Shown piece by piece: positions 27,612 through 36,510 of a stretch of DNA of 64,000 nt (positions are counted from its first letter, which is position 1; the number at the start of each line of letters is the position of its first letter). Made by a program: the position numbers and the translations under genes. The DNA is from an uncultured Carboxylicivirga sp. (GTDB lineage: Bacteria > Bacteroidota > Bacteroidia > Bacteroidales > Marinilabiliaceae): the NCBI RefSeq assembly GCF_963668385.1, contig NZ_OY764327.1, positions 1,364,001 to 1,428,000 of the forward strand, written 5' to 3'. The notes below the pieces were generated by a model that was not told the DNA's origin, did no database searches, and saw nothing but the letters and a program-made list of their open reading frames with translations.

Positions 27612-28364
27612 TTATTTCTGACCTTTATTGAACTGCTTAATAAATTGCTCAAGAGCCATGGTCATTGATGGAGCTTGAGGCATTGGAGCCTGAATATCCA
27701 ATCGTAAACCAGCATCTTTAACTGCTTTTGCTGTAGCAGGACCGAAAGAAGCAATTTTAGTTTCATTTTGCTCAAAATCGGGGAAGTTTTGCAGTAATGA
27801 TGCAATCCCTGATGGGCTAAAAAATACTAAAATATCGTAATTAACATCTTTCAAATCACTCAAATCACTACTTACAGTACGATAAAGAATTGCTTTTGAG
27901 TACTTGATTTTAGCCTTGTTCAACAAGGTTGGAATTTCTTGTTTGTGAATATCAGAAAGAGGTACAAGGTACGATTCGTCCTTGTGCTTTTTCACAACAT
28001 CAACCAAGTCGGCAAATTTACCAGTAGAATGGAAAATTTTACGTTTACGATAAACAATATATTTTTGAAGATAAAATGCAGTTGCTTCTGAAATACAGAA
28101 ATACTTCATTGTATCAGGTATCGTAATTCGCATTTCTTCTGCTATTCTGAAGTAATGATCAATAGCCGTACGACTTGTGAAAATTACAGCAGTATGATCA
28201 AGAATATTAACCTTTTGAGTTCTAAATTCTTTAGCAGGAACAGCTTCTACTTGAATAAATGGTCGGAAGTCGATTTTCACATTACTTTTGTCCGCCAAAT
28301 CAAAGTATGGCGACTTGGGCGTTGAAGGTTTTGGCTGTGAAACCAGTATTCTTTTGATCTTCAA
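27612..28364 (-). CDS. hemD: Uroporphyrinogen-III synthase (HemD family)
   Basis: Would close the linear tetrapyrrole to uroporphyrinogen III in haem synthesis. The 250-residue protein has the weakly conserved two-lobed HemD pattern, with AVIFTSRTAIDHYF in the first lobe and YDILVFFSPSGIASLL plus ASFGPATAKAVKDAGL in the second (the SP(S/N)G and GxxTA segments are characteristic). HemD is poorly conserved, so the assignment rests on these motifs and on the known linkage with DUF4271 and rnpA in Bacteroidota. A strong terminator follows. Confidence 0.85.
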   Translation of the reverse strand: MKIKRILVSQPKPSTPKSPYFDLADKSNVKIDFRPFIQVEAVPAKEFRTQKVNILDHTAVIFTSRTAIDHYFRIAEEMRITIPDTMKYFCISEATAFYLQKYIVYRKRKIFHSTGKFADLVDVVKKHKDESYLVPLSDIHKQEIPTLLNKAKIKYSKAILYRTVSSDLSDLKDVNYDILVFFSPSGIASLLQNFPDFEQNETKIASFGPATAKAVKDAGLRLDIQAPMPQAPSMTMALEQFIKQFNKGQK

Positions 28365-28414
28365 TGTTCTATTGTTTTAATTCAACTACACCTTTGTCCT
28401 CAGATATTTGCCAC

Positions 28415-29494
28415 TTAGTATATTAAAATTTTGATTAATATGACTAAGGGTAAAATTTCTAGGGCACAAAAATACAAAAACATATAAAATATTGAAATAG
28501 GAGAGCGTAAAATAATTTTAACACCCCTTAACAGTTGAACAATATACATTAAGATGAAAAGGACTAAACTGGCTTTTAATAAGAAAGTTGCAGTGAGTTG
28601 ATCAACATAAGGTACAACTGATATAATTGGTAGCATACCTATTCCAAATGCTTTGTTTAATAACTCGGCATTAAACAAATATGACTTAGTATCGGTACGG
28701 GTATTAAAAACAAAGCCAACAAATCGATATAACGAATTTTTAATGAGTGAGAATAAAAAGATGCCAGCAAAAATAATCAATAAAAAGCTAAAATGTGTTA
28801 GGCTTTCGGGGTGACGCCCCATTACCATAGTGTATTCAAAAACTAATAAAGAGGTACTTAACAAAAACAAGAATGATAATGCCCAGGCTGGTTTTTGATT
28901 TTGAACATTAAATGTGGAAAATAATTTGGTTGCCGACTGTTGGTAACGGATAGATGAAAAAATATCATTTAGATACTTACCTGAAGTGAGTTTTACAACA
29001 CCAGCAATTAAAATAGCAAATAAAATAAAGCCCGATAACCAGTCTTTCGATCCTTCGAATTGATTGGTTGATCTGATTCTCATATTTGATACTACAGGCT
29101 GTATGGTTATGGTTTCAACAGTATCTATTAGTGTTGCTTGCGTTACCTTTTGCGTTGTGTCAATAGTTGTTGATTGAACAACTTCTTCATTTTTATTAAT
29201 ATCTGGTGCTATGTTTTGTGTGATTGGAAGATCAGTTTCAAAACTTAACTCCGAATCAAAAAGGTTGTCTGATTCGGCTGATATTAAATTAAGATATATG
29301 GAGTCGTTGTGCGATAGCTTTTGATAGGTAATTTTAGGGCGAACAAAAACAGTTGGTTTCTGAGTTAAGTGCTTAGGTATTTTATTTTCTATTTGCAAAA
29401 CAGGAGTACGCAACTTATTAGTTGTGGTAATGTCAATTTTACCTACATTCAGTTGGTTGTTGGGTGCGTTTATTTTTAATGTGTCCTGTTGCAT
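28415..29494 (-). CDS. DUF4271 membrane protein
   Basis: A 359-residue protein whose first 150 residues are hydrophilic and rich in Thr, Val and Ile, followed by about seven membrane segments (from about 155 to the end). This is the pattern of DUF4271, found in Bacteroidota next to hemD, as here (50 bp upstream of it). The function is unknown. The long soluble N-terminal region, if external, could bind a partner. A promoter-like TATTTTTG with a 12-bp palindrome lies just ahead of the start. Confidence 0.75.
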   Translation of the reverse strand: MQQDTLKINAPNNQLNVGKIDITTTNKLRTPVLQIENKIPKHLTQKPTVFVRPKITYQKLSHNDSIYLNLISAESDNLFDSELSFETDLPITQNIAPDINKNEEVVQSTTIDTTQKVTQATLIDTVETITIQPVVSNMRIRSTNQFEGSKDWLSGFILFAILIAGVVKLTSGKYLNDIFSSIRYQQSATKLFSTFNVQNQKPAWALSFLFLLSTSLLVFEYTMVMGRHPESLTHFSFLLIIFAGIFLFSLIKNSLYRFVGFVFNTRTDTKSYLFNAELLNKAFGIGMLPIISVVPYVDQLTATFLLKASLVLFILMYIVQLLRGVKIILRSPISIFYMFLYFCALEILPLVILIKILIY

Positions 29495-29505
29495 TATTTG
29501 ATGTT

Positions 29506-29527
29506 GTTTCGCGAAACTACAAAAATA
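29506..29527 (-). promoter_or_regulatory. Promoter with palindromic candidate operator before DUF4271
   Basis: The complement of 29520-29527 is TATTTTTG, an exact TAnnTTTG match. Immediately downstream, over the expected start point, is the perfect 12-bp palindrome GTTTCGCGAAAC (29506-29517). The ATG is 11 bases later. The arrangement suits repression of DUF4271-hemD, but no regulator is known. Confidence 0.4.
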
Positions 29528-29553
29528 TAATAAATCAAAAGCTTACTTAGTGT

Positions 29554-30132
29554 TTAAACAGCTGCAAATCGTATAGCATCCTTATCCCATTTTGGAATAT
29601 TTTTCAATGCCTCAGGTATTTCTTTTACCGAATTAACTACATGCCATAAAGCTGCATGTTCGGGGCGCATAAATTTATCTTCAATCATTTGGTCAAGTAA
29701 TTCAACCAAAAGATTAAAAAAGTTATTGGTATTTACTAAAATGATAGGTTTATCGAATTGTCCCAGTTTTTTTAACGAAAGCACTTCAAATAATTCTTCA
29801 AGTGTTCCTGTTCCTCCGGGCAAAACAACAATGGCTTCAACATCTTTAATCAGTAATTCTTTACGTTTGGCCATAGTATCAACATGAATCATGTTATCAA
29901 CTCCTTTATGCTCCCACTCAACCTGAACCATAAAATGAGGAATAACTCCGGTTACTTTACCATTTAATCCCAATACGCGGTTGGCTACTGCCCCCATTGA
30001 ACCAACTGCACCACCACCATATTTCAGACCATAACCGTTTTCTACCAACACATCACCCAGTAAAGTTGCCTCGTTTAAAAAGCTTTGATCCACTTTTGAA
30101 CTCGAAGCGCAAAATACGCATATATCACCCAT
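29554..30132 (-). CDS. LOG family protein (TIGR00730; cytokinin riboside 5'-monophosphate phosphoribohydrolase type)
   Basis: A 192-residue Rossmann protein with GGGAVGSMGAVANRVL (nucleotide loop) and PGGTGTLEELFEVL, the PGGxGTxxE motif of LOG/YvdD proteins. These hydrolyse nucleoside 5'-monophosphates, such as AMP or cytokinin ribotides, to base and ribose 5-phosphate. The physiological substrate in this group is unknown. The DUF417 gene is 15 bp upstream on the same strand, so it is probably in one transcript with DUF417 and glutaminase. Confidence 0.9.
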   Translation of the reverse strand: MGDICVFCASSSKVDQSFLNEATLLGDVLVENGYGLKYGGGAVGSMGAVANRVLGLNGKVTGVIPHFMVQVEWEHKGVDNMIHVDTMAKRKELLIKDVEAIVVLPGGTGTLEELFEVLSLKKLGQFDKPIILVNTNNFFNLLVELLDQMIEDKFMRPEHAALWHVVNSVKEIPEALKNIPKWDKDAIRFAAV

Positions 30133-30147
30133 AATTTGATTTCTTTT

Positions 30148-30585
30148 TTATAATGAATCGCCAACACACCAAGTGGCTGCTGCAAATAATATTAAATCTT
30201 TTAAAATGCTTTGTCCTAATTTTGATAATTCAGGAAATCCATAGCCTGTTTGCCAAACATATCCCGATGTAAATAGTGTGAGTACACTAATACCTAATAC
30301 TAATACGGCTAAAAAACCTCCAATTAACGATAGCTTTTTGGCAACCGGTTTAATGGCTAATAAAATACCTATTGCAATTTGTAGATAAGCAATTAATAGT
30401 GCAAATGTATAAGAAGTAACATATTTAAGCATCCAGCTGAACAGCGATGAGTTTTGTAAAATATCCTTTAGATAATCGGCTTCTGAATTTTTAAATTTCA
30501 AGACGCCTAACCAGATAAAAACCAATGCTAAACCATATCTGAAGATGAATTGACTAATTGCTTTGAATGATTTTGCTACTATCAT
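30148..30585 (-). CDS. DUF417 (YkgB/RclC-like) membrane protein
   Basis: A 145-residue protein with four predicted membrane segments. Its pattern, YGLALVFIWLGVLKF near the start and the closing DLILFAAATW, is typical of DUF417, whose best-known member RclC belongs to the reactive-chlorine response of Escherichia coli. Biochemical function is unknown. It sits 12 bp after glsA and 15 bp before the LOG gene. Confidence 0.8.
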   Translation of the reverse strand: MIVAKSFKAISQFIFRYGLALVFIWLGVLKFKNSEADYLKDILQNSSLFSWMLKYVTSYTFALLIAYLQIAIGILLAIKPVAKKLSLIGGFLAVLVLGISVLTLFTSGYVWQTGYGFPELSKLGQSILKDLILFAAATWCVGDSL

Positions 30586-30597
30586 AATTGAGTGTTT

Positions 30598-31545
30598 TTA
30601 AAAAATGGATATACCGGTTTTAGTTGTAAAAAGTTCCAGAGCCTTTGTGCCCGCCAGCGAATTGCCAAAATGATCCAATCCCGGACTCCATACCGAAACA
30701 GATAATAATCCTGGAATTATTGCTGCAATACCACCGCCAACACCACTTTTGCCAGGTAAGCCTACCTTATAAGCAAATTCACCAGCTTCGTCGTATGTTC
30801 CACAGGTAAGCATTAAAGCATTAAGTCTTTTTGCCTGGCTGTCACTTAAGTATTTTTTGCCATTTAAGGGATGTATACCGTGATTAGCAAGATATAAAAA
30901 AGCAGTGGCCATATCAAAGCAAGTCATTTCAACAGAACAATGGCCGAAATAAATATCCAGTACGTCGTTCACTTCAGATTGAATATTGCCATAACTCTTC
31001 ATGAAATTTGCTAAAGCTGCATTTCGATGGCCAAATTCTTTCTCAGATTGAAGAGTGTTAATATTTAACTTCAGGTTTTTATTGTCTGATATTTCTCTGA
31101 TGAAATCCAATAACGTATTTAGCGGATCATCAAAACTACTAGTAATGATATCGGCAATTACAATAGCTCCCGCATTGATAAACGGATTGCGAGGTTTGCC
31201 ATTTTCATTTTCGAGCTGAATAAGTGAATTAAAAGGGTTGCCGGATGGTTCTTTACCAACTCTTGTCCATAAATTTTCTTTTTCCAATGAAAAGGCCTTG
31301 GTTAAGCTAAATACCTTTGAAATACTTTGTATTGAAAATGGAAGCCGACTATCTCCAATTTCGAAGGTAGTACCATCTAAAAAGCGTACTACCATTCCAA
31401 ATTGGTTTGGATTAATTTGACCAAGCTCAGGAATATAATCAGCTACTTTGCCTTTTGTCAGCAATGGTTTAACCTCTGTTTGTATCTCTTCGAGAATAGA
31501 TGCTATGTTGCTTTTTATTTGATCCGTTGCAAGGTACATATGCAT
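30598..31545 (-). CDS. glsA: Glutaminase
   Basis: Hydrolyses glutamine to glutamate and ammonia. The 315-residue protein is a serine-dependent beta-lactamase-fold glutaminase. The S-x-x-K nucleophile motif is SISK (74-77), followed by SGNPFNSL, NPFINAGAI, the tyrosine-containing stretch LMLTCGTYD and the C-terminal VGLPGKSGVGGGI loop. In enteric bacteria this family supports acid resistance and nitrogen supply; here its neighbours are a DUF417 membrane protein and a LOG protein. The second Met (residue 3) is an alternative start. Confidence 0.94.
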   Translation of the reverse strand: MHMYLATDQIKSNIASILEEIQTEVKPLLTKGKVADYIPELGQINPNQFGMVVRFLDGTTFEIGDSRLPFSIQSISKVFSLTKAFSLEKENLWTRVGKEPSGNPFNSLIQLENENGKPRNPFINAGAIVIADIITSSFDDPLNTLLDFIREISDNKNLKLNINTLQSEKEFGHRNAALANFMKSYGNIQSEVNDVLDIYFGHCSVEMTCFDMATAFLYLANHGIHPLNGKKYLSDSQAKRLNALMLTCGTYDEAGEFAYKVGLPGKSGVGGGIAAIIPGLLSVSVWSPGLDHFGNSLAGTKALELFTTKTGISIF

Positions 31546-31550
31546 AGGCT

Positions 31551-32252
31551 TTACTTCTTTTTCCTGAGAGGTAAGTAATATTCAAGATTATAAGTAAAAG
31601 AGAAATTAGGTGTGTTATCCCGTTTTCCGTAGCCAGGAATTGCATAGGGTTCTAATTGTTGAGTGTTGTTAATGGCAATTAGAGTGCGTATACGTCCTGT
31701 CCATCCCATATAAAAGTTTTTCAAAATTTCGGAACGTAAACCAAACACAAACTCACCCCAATGGGCAGTTGATGTACCACTTCCCATGGAACCAACGTAA
31801 TCTCCCCAGTAATCGTCATTAATAGTATAGCGATCACTTTTATAATCAGTTACTCCAAATCCGTATCTTAAGCCAAGAATAATATTATCGTTATTACCTA
31901 TTTCTTCAACTTTAAAAATATTGTAGTCAACTCCTAATCGAAGAAAACTTCCATCAGAATCGTATGAGTAAGTTTCTTTATCAAACGATATATTTTCGTA
32001 ACCTAGTTCTCCAACGGCAAACCATTTTCGGTTGAACTTAATTCTTCCGGTGGCTTCCATTCCTAGTCTCTCGGGTTCAAATAACGGAGTAATAAAAGTT
32101 CCAACATTTAATCCAATAGCAATTCCCGGATCAAAAGGTGCTTTTTTCTCTTCATCTTTGGTATTTGCATTGTTTTGTGCAAATGCATTTACCGAAGCTA
32201 GTAATACACTAATACTGAATAAATATTTTAACATTTTCGGCATCTTCTCCAT
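31551..32252 (-). CDS. DUF6048 outer-membrane beta-barrel protein
   Basis: A 233-residue exported protein with alternating beta strands, aromatic-rich turns and the terminal strand FTYNLEYYLPLRKKK, suggesting a small outer-membrane barrel. It matches the DUF6048 type, which in Bacteroidota lies next to DUF6452, as here. The annotated start overlaps that gene by 44 bases. Starting at Met8 (32231) gives a tighter signal peptide (MLKYLFSISVLLASVNAFAQ) and a 23-base overlap and may be correct. Function unknown. Confidence 0.75.
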   Translation of the reverse strand: MEKMPKMLKYLFSISVLLASVNAFAQNNANTKDEEKKAPFDPGIAIGLNVGTFITPLFEPERLGMEATGRIKFNRKWFAVGELGYENISFDKETYSYDSDGSFLRLGVDYNIFKVEEIGNNDNIILGLRYGFGVTDYKSDRYTINDDYWGDYVGSMGSGTSTAHWGEFVFGLRSEILKNFYMGWTGRIRTLIAINNTQQLEPYAIPGYGKRDNTPNFSFTYNLEYYLPLRKKK

Positions 32253-32706
32253 AATTTACGTTGGCATAATCAATGCTAACAGAATCGATTAGGTTAGTTG
32301 TATAATAAACAGTATCCAGTACGAGGTTGTAGGTCATGCCACATTCTCCTGAAACATGATTTAGATATCTTTTATAGTTAAATTGTACAAAATCTGAATC
32401 TGATCTAACCGTATTATTCACTAGTACTGATTGTTTAATGATAAATATAGTACTATCGGCATTTAAATTGGTAGGAAGATACATTTCATTCACCCTTGTA
32501 CTGTCATAAATGAGTTTATCTTCTTGTCCGGCACCCCAGATATACACGCCAGTTAACGTTGTGTCAGCTTCGGATCCGGATGACAAAGTATAAAAACTAG
32601 CCTGAACAGCATGTTGATTTGATAGACAAAAACTTGAATCATCGCAGGCATAAAAACCGGCAAATAATATCAAAGCAAGCCATTTAATTTTTCGGATATA
32701 TTGCAT
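32209..32706 (-). CDS. DUF6452 family lipoprotein-like protein
   Basis: A 165-residue protein with an N-terminal signal ending WLALILFAGFYAC-DDSSFC, with a plausible lipobox Cys at about 21. The body is a beta-sandwich-like domain with SDFVQFNYKR and a conserved GMTYNLVLDTVYYTT strand. It is the partner of DUF6048, and the two overlap in translation, which implies coordinated synthesis. An exact -7 box lies 38 bp upstream. Function unknown. Confidence 0.75.
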   Translation of the reverse strand: MQYIRKIKWLALILFAGFYACDDSSFCLSNQHAVQASFYTLSSGSEADTTLTGVYIWGAGQEDKLIYDSTRVNEMYLPTNLNADSTIFIIKQSVLVNNTVRSDSDFVQFNYKRYLNHVSGECGMTYNLVLDTVYYTTNLIDSVSIDYANVNYGEDAENVKIFIQY

Positions 32707-32743
32707 CTTCCTATGTTTCGTGCTTTAAATGATTGGTAATATG

Positions 32744-32751
32744 CAAAAATA
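32744..32751 (-). promoter_or_regulatory. Predicted -7 element of DUF6452-DUF6048
   Basis: The complement reads TATTTTTG followed by C, an exact match to TAnnTTTG(C). Transcription would start near 32737, about 30 bases before the DUF6452 ATG. Confidence 0.5.
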
Positions 32752-32816
32752 GTAGTCTATAAACAATATGTGCATGAAGAAGGTAAATTTTAAGAATTAT
32801 TTATTCAAAAAATCAC

Positions 32817-32855
32817 ATGTACGATTTCGTACATGAGGTTGTACGTTATCGTACA
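32817..32855. promoter_or_regulatory. Twin palindromic operators TGTACG-N4-CGTACA
   Basis: Two near-identical perfect palindromes stand in tandem: TGTACGATTTCGTACA (32818-32833, extended by one more pair to 18 bp) and TGTACGTTATCGTACA (32840-32855). Their starts are 22 bp apart, so both would face the same side of the helix. The 16-bp size with a 4-base centre resembles Crp/Fnr-family sites. They lie 121-159 bp before the M16 ATG and about 80-120 bp upstream of the DUF6452 start point, so they could control either or both of the diverging genes. Confidence 0.6.
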
Positions 32856-32975
32856 TCAAAAATTAACAACTTAGTTCTTAGTAATCTTAATAATAGGTTT
32901 TTATGTGCTTTGGTCAGATAATTGGTATTGTATCGTTTAAATTTAATTTATCACTTAAACCAAAGAATTTCGTAT

Positions 32976-34307
32976 ATGAAACATCGCTTTTCGATGCTGG
33001 CATTAACAATTTTAATTGCCGGTCTGGGTTCTGTTAGTGCCCAGCTTAATAAAATCAAGTTCGAAGAATTTGATTTGGATAATGGATTACATGTAATTCT
33101 TCATCAAGACAAAACTACACCTAATGTTACTGTTTCGGTAATGTATAATGTTGGATCAAAACGCGAAAACCCTGATCGTACTGGTTTTGCCCATTTCTTT
33201 GAGCATTTAATGTTTGAAGGAACAGAAAATATTGGTCGTGGACAGTATTTTAAAATCATTCAGAATGCAGGTGGAACATTAAATGCTAATACATCAACTG
33301 ATCGTACATATTACTACGAAACATTGCCATCTAATCAATTAGAGTTAGGATTGTGGATGGAATCAGAAAGAATGCTACATGCAAAAGTTGATTCTGTAGG
33401 TATTGCTACTCAGAAAAAAGTAGTAATTGAAGAGAAAAAACAAAGCTACGATAACCGCCCTTATGGTACCATTATTCAGGAAACCATGAAACGCGCCTTT
33501 AAAGTTCACCCATACCGTTGGACAACTATTGGCGATCCTGATCATATCAGAGCTGCTAAAGATGAGGAGTTTCAACAGTTTTACAATAAATTTTATGTGC
33601 CAAACAATGCTGTTTTAGTTCTTGCTGGTGATATTGACATTGATCAGGCAAAAGAATGGATTAATAAGTATTACTCAGGTATTCCTCGTGGAAAACAAGA
33701 TTTGACTTATAATCCTGTTGTTGAGCCTCCATTAAATGGAGAAGTACGCGACACGGTGTTTGATAATGTTCAGATTCCCTTAATTCTTCAAGCGTACCGA
33801 ACACCAGCAATGGGTACCGAAGATTACTATGCTTTAGATATGCTTTCAACTCTTTTATCAAAAGGACAAAGTTCACGTTTATATAAATCGTTGGTTGATG
33901 AGCAACAAAAAGCAATGCAAGTAGGAAGTTTTCCTATCGGATATCGCGAACCTTCTGTTTCATTAACAATTGCTCTGCCTAATATGGGTGTTGATTGCAA
34001 AGATTTGGAAAATGCAATGGATGCTGAAATTAAGAAAGTTCAGGATGAGCTAATTTCAGAGAAAGAATTCCAAAAATTGAAAAATCAATTCGAGAATGAC
34101 ATTGTGAAAGGCAATATGCGTGTAGCAACCCGAGCAAATACATTAGCTCGTGATTATACCTATTTTGGCGATGCTAACCTTATTAATACTGAATTAGATA
34201 AATATTTAGCCGTTAGTCGCGAAGATATTCAACGGGTTGCTAAAAAATATCTTACTAAAGATAACAGAGTGGTATTGTATTATTTGCCAAAATCGCAACA
34301 AAACTAA
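32976..34307 (+). CDS. M16 family zinc peptidase (catalytic partner)
   Basis: The start at 32976 yields a standard signal peptide (MKHRFSMLAL to VSAQ); the longer frame from 32922 has 18 extra residues before it. The 443-residue exported protein is an M16 (pitrilysin/processing-peptidase) subunit with the inverted zinc motif HFFEH at about 73-77 and both halves of the fold, the second ending near the C-terminus. M16 pairs pair one catalytic and one non-catalytic subunit around a peptide chamber; the next gene is that second subunit. Substrates are unknown. Confidence 0.92.
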   Translation: MKHRFSMLALTILIAGLGSVSAQLNKIKFEEFDLDNGLHVILHQDKTTPNVTVSVMYNVGSKRENPDRTGFAHFFEHLMFEGTENIGRGQYFKIIQNAGGTLNANTSTDRTYYYETLPSNQLELGLWMESERMLHAKVDSVGIATQKKVVIEEKKQSYDNRPYGTIIQETMKRAFKVHPYRWTTIGDPDHIRAAKDEEFQQFYNKFYVPNNAVLVLAGDIDIDQAKEWINKYYSGIPRGKQDLTYNPVVEPPLNGEVRDTVFDNVQIPLILQAYRTPAMGTEDYYALDMLSTLLSKGQSSRLYKSLVDEQQKAMQVGSFPIGYREPSVSLTIALPNMGVDCKDLENAMDAEIKKVQDELISEKEFQKLKNQFENDIVKGNMRVATRANTLARDYTYFGDANLINTELDKYLAVSREDIQRVAKKYLTKDNRVVLYYLPKSQQN

Positions 34308-34364
34308 TATCGTTTAAATTTTATCATTTTGACTTAATACCCATAGGGTTAAAAATATACTTCA

Positions 34365-36419
34365 ATGAAGAAAATAGTATTTTTATTTTTAAGTGCATTG
34401 ATTGCTGTTTCTGTAAATGCGCAGCTCGATCGAAGCATTATGCCGGCTGCAGGGCCAGCACCTAAAATCAATATAAAAGATGCCGAAACATTCGAACTGA
34501 AAAACGGATTGAAAGTTATTGTTGTCGAAAATCACAATGTACCTGTTGTTTCATATAGCTTATCACTTGATATCGATCCGATTGTAGAAGGAGATAAAGC
34601 AGGGTATATCAGTATGGCTGGTGACCTGATGCGTGCGGGAACTACTACAAAATCAAAAGCTGAAATTGATGAAGCAGTTGACTTTATCGGAGCTGATCTT
34701 TCAACAAGATCAACTGGTATGTATGCAAGTTCGTTAAAAAAGCACTCGGCTGAATTATTGGATTTAATGGTAGATGTTCTTTATAATCCTGTATTTCCTC
34801 AGGAAGAATTAGACAAATCTAAAAAGCAAATGCTTACTTCTCTTAAAGCTGATAAAGATGAACCATCATCAATTGCCAATAACATCACTAATGCATTGCT
34901 TTATGGTAAAGATCATCCTTATGGCGAGATGATGACAGAAGCTACAGTAGAGAGTATTACAGCTGATGATTTAAAGGCTTACTACAGTGCTTATTTTCGT
35001 CCTAATGTTGCTTATTTAGTAATTGTGGGTGATATCACTCTTAAAGAAGCTAAAAAACAAGCTAAAACTTATTTTGCAAAATGGGAGAAAAAGGAAGTTC
35101 CTTCTCATAGTTATGAAAGACCAGCTAAATTTGATGGTCCAAAAGTTGTAGTTTCAAATAAAGATGCAGCAAATCAATCAACTATTGATGTTACTTACAC
35201 TATCGATTTAAAACCTGGTGATGCCGATCAAATTAAAGCTCGTGTAATGAATGGTGTTTTAGGTGGTGGTTCAAGCGGTCGTTTATTCCAAAACTTACGC
35301 GAAGATAAAGCCTTTACTTATGGTGCTTATTCATCAATTAGTTCTGATGAGTTGGTTGGTAGTTTTTCGGCATCGGCACAAGTTAGAACAAGTGTAACTG
35401 ATAGTGCATTTACAGAAATTATCTACGAAATGAATCGTATGCGTAATGAGTTGGTAACTGAAAAAGAGTTAGACTTGGTAAAAAATATGATTGCGGGTAG
35501 TTTTTCGCGTTCATTGGAAGATCCAACTACAGTTGCTCGTTTTGCTTTAAATATCCAAAAGTATAATTTACCCAAAGACTATTATCAAACTTATTTAGAG
35601 AAGTTAAGTGCAGTAACTGTTGAAGATGTTGAAGCAATGGCTAAAAAATATCTTACTCCAGATAATGCCTTAATCATTGCTGTTGGAAATGTACCTGAAA
35701 TTAATAGCACTCTGAAGAAATTCAGTCCATCGGGAGAAGTAGCAATGTACAATTACTATGGTGATGAAGTAAAATCAATGCCTTTGCCAGCAGGGTTAAC
35801 TGCCGAAAAAGTAATTGGTGATTATGTTGTTGCATTAGGTGGTGCAGATGCTTTAAATGCTGTTGATAATTATTACATGCATGGTAAAATGACAGTTCAG
35901 GGAATGGCTTTAAGCATGAAAATGTATAGTAGCCGTCCTAATAAATCATGTGTTGAAACATACATGGGAGATAATATGGTATCGAAACAAGTATGTGATG
36001 GAAAAGAGGCTAAAATGATTAGTCCAATGGGAGAACAAAAACTGGAAGGTGAGCAATTGAAAAATATGATTGCCGAAGCTGTTCTATTCCCTGAAACCAA
36101 ATATGCTGAATTGGGTTACAAAACTGAATTGTTAGGTTCTGAAGATGTGGATGGACAAGATGCTTATAAGTTGAAAGTAACCACTCCATCAGGCAAAGAT
36201 CAAACAGTTTATTTTAGTCGTGAGTCAGGATTGAAACTTAAAGAAGTAACTGAAACACCTCAAGGTAGTATGGTAAGTTTATATACTGGATATACCGAAG
36301 TTGATGGTGTTAAATTCCCTAAGACAATGACTCAGTCAGTAGGACCTCAATCTTTCGATATCGAATTCGACGAAGTGAAGGTAAATGACAAAAACATGGA
36401 TTCTAAATTTGCAATGTAG
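34365..36419 (+). CDS. M16 family non-catalytic subunit with extra C-terminal domain
   Basis: A 684-residue exported protein (signal MKKIVFLFLSALIAVSVNAQ). Residues about 35-465 are an M16 fold, but the HxxEH segment is replaced (SMAGDLMRAGT), so it should not bind catalytic zinc. This marks it as the structural partner of the peptidase 57 bp upstream. Residues about 485-684 form an added domain with LolA/outer-membrane-lipoprotein-sorting-like beta strands (TPSGKDQTVYFSRESG, KFPKTMTQSVG), a fusion seen in Bacteroidota. It may bind lipid or lipopeptide, but that is inferred. Confidence 0.88.
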   Translation: MKKIVFLFLSALIAVSVNAQLDRSIMPAAGPAPKINIKDAETFELKNGLKVIVVENHNVPVVSYSLSLDIDPIVEGDKAGYISMAGDLMRAGTTTKSKAEIDEAVDFIGADLSTRSTGMYASSLKKHSAELLDLMVDVLYNPVFPQEELDKSKKQMLTSLKADKDEPSSIANNITNALLYGKDHPYGEMMTEATVESITADDLKAYYSAYFRPNVAYLVIVGDITLKEAKKQAKTYFAKWEKKEVPSHSYERPAKFDGPKVVVSNKDAANQSTIDVTYTIDLKPGDADQIKARVMNGVLGGGSSGRLFQNLREDKAFTYGAYSSISSDELVGSFSASAQVRTSVTDSAFTEIIYEMNRMRNELVTEKELDLVKNMIAGSFSRSLEDPTTVARFALNIQKYNLPKDYYQTYLEKLSAVTVEDVEAMAKKYLTPDNALIIAVGNVPEINSTLKKFSPSGEVAMYNYYGDEVKSMPLPAGLTAEKVIGDYVVALGGADALNAVDNYYMHGKMTVQGMALSMKMYSSRPNKSCVETYMGDNMVSKQVCDGKEAKMISPMGEQKLEGEQLKNMIAEAVLFPETKYAELGYKTELLGSEDVDGQDAYKLKVTTPSGKDQTVYFSRESGLKLKEVTETPQGSMVSLYTGYTEVDGVKFPKTMTQSVGPQSFDIEFDEVKVNDKNMDSKFAM

Positions 36420-36452
36420 AATCTTTGTTTGATATACGAATGAACACCATAT

Positions 36453-36484
36453 ACGGGCAGTCTTTAGGCTGCCCGTTTTTTTTT
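36453..36484 (+). terminator. Terminator after the M16 pair
   Basis: ACGGGCAG (36453-36460) and CTGCCCGT (36469-36476) form an 8-bp stem followed by a run of nine T residues. It ends the M16 transcript ahead of cmk. Confidence 0.85.
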
Positions 36485-36491
36485 ACCTTTG
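36484..36491 (+). promoter_or_regulatory. Predicted cmk-ispH -7 element
   Basis: TACCTTTG followed by C is an exact match to TAnnTTTG(C). It begins at the last T of the preceding terminator, leaving 19 bases to the cmk ATG. The -33 region would overlap the terminator stem. Confidence 0.5.
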
Positions 36492-36510
36492 CCGTCAAAT
36501 TGATTAGAAA

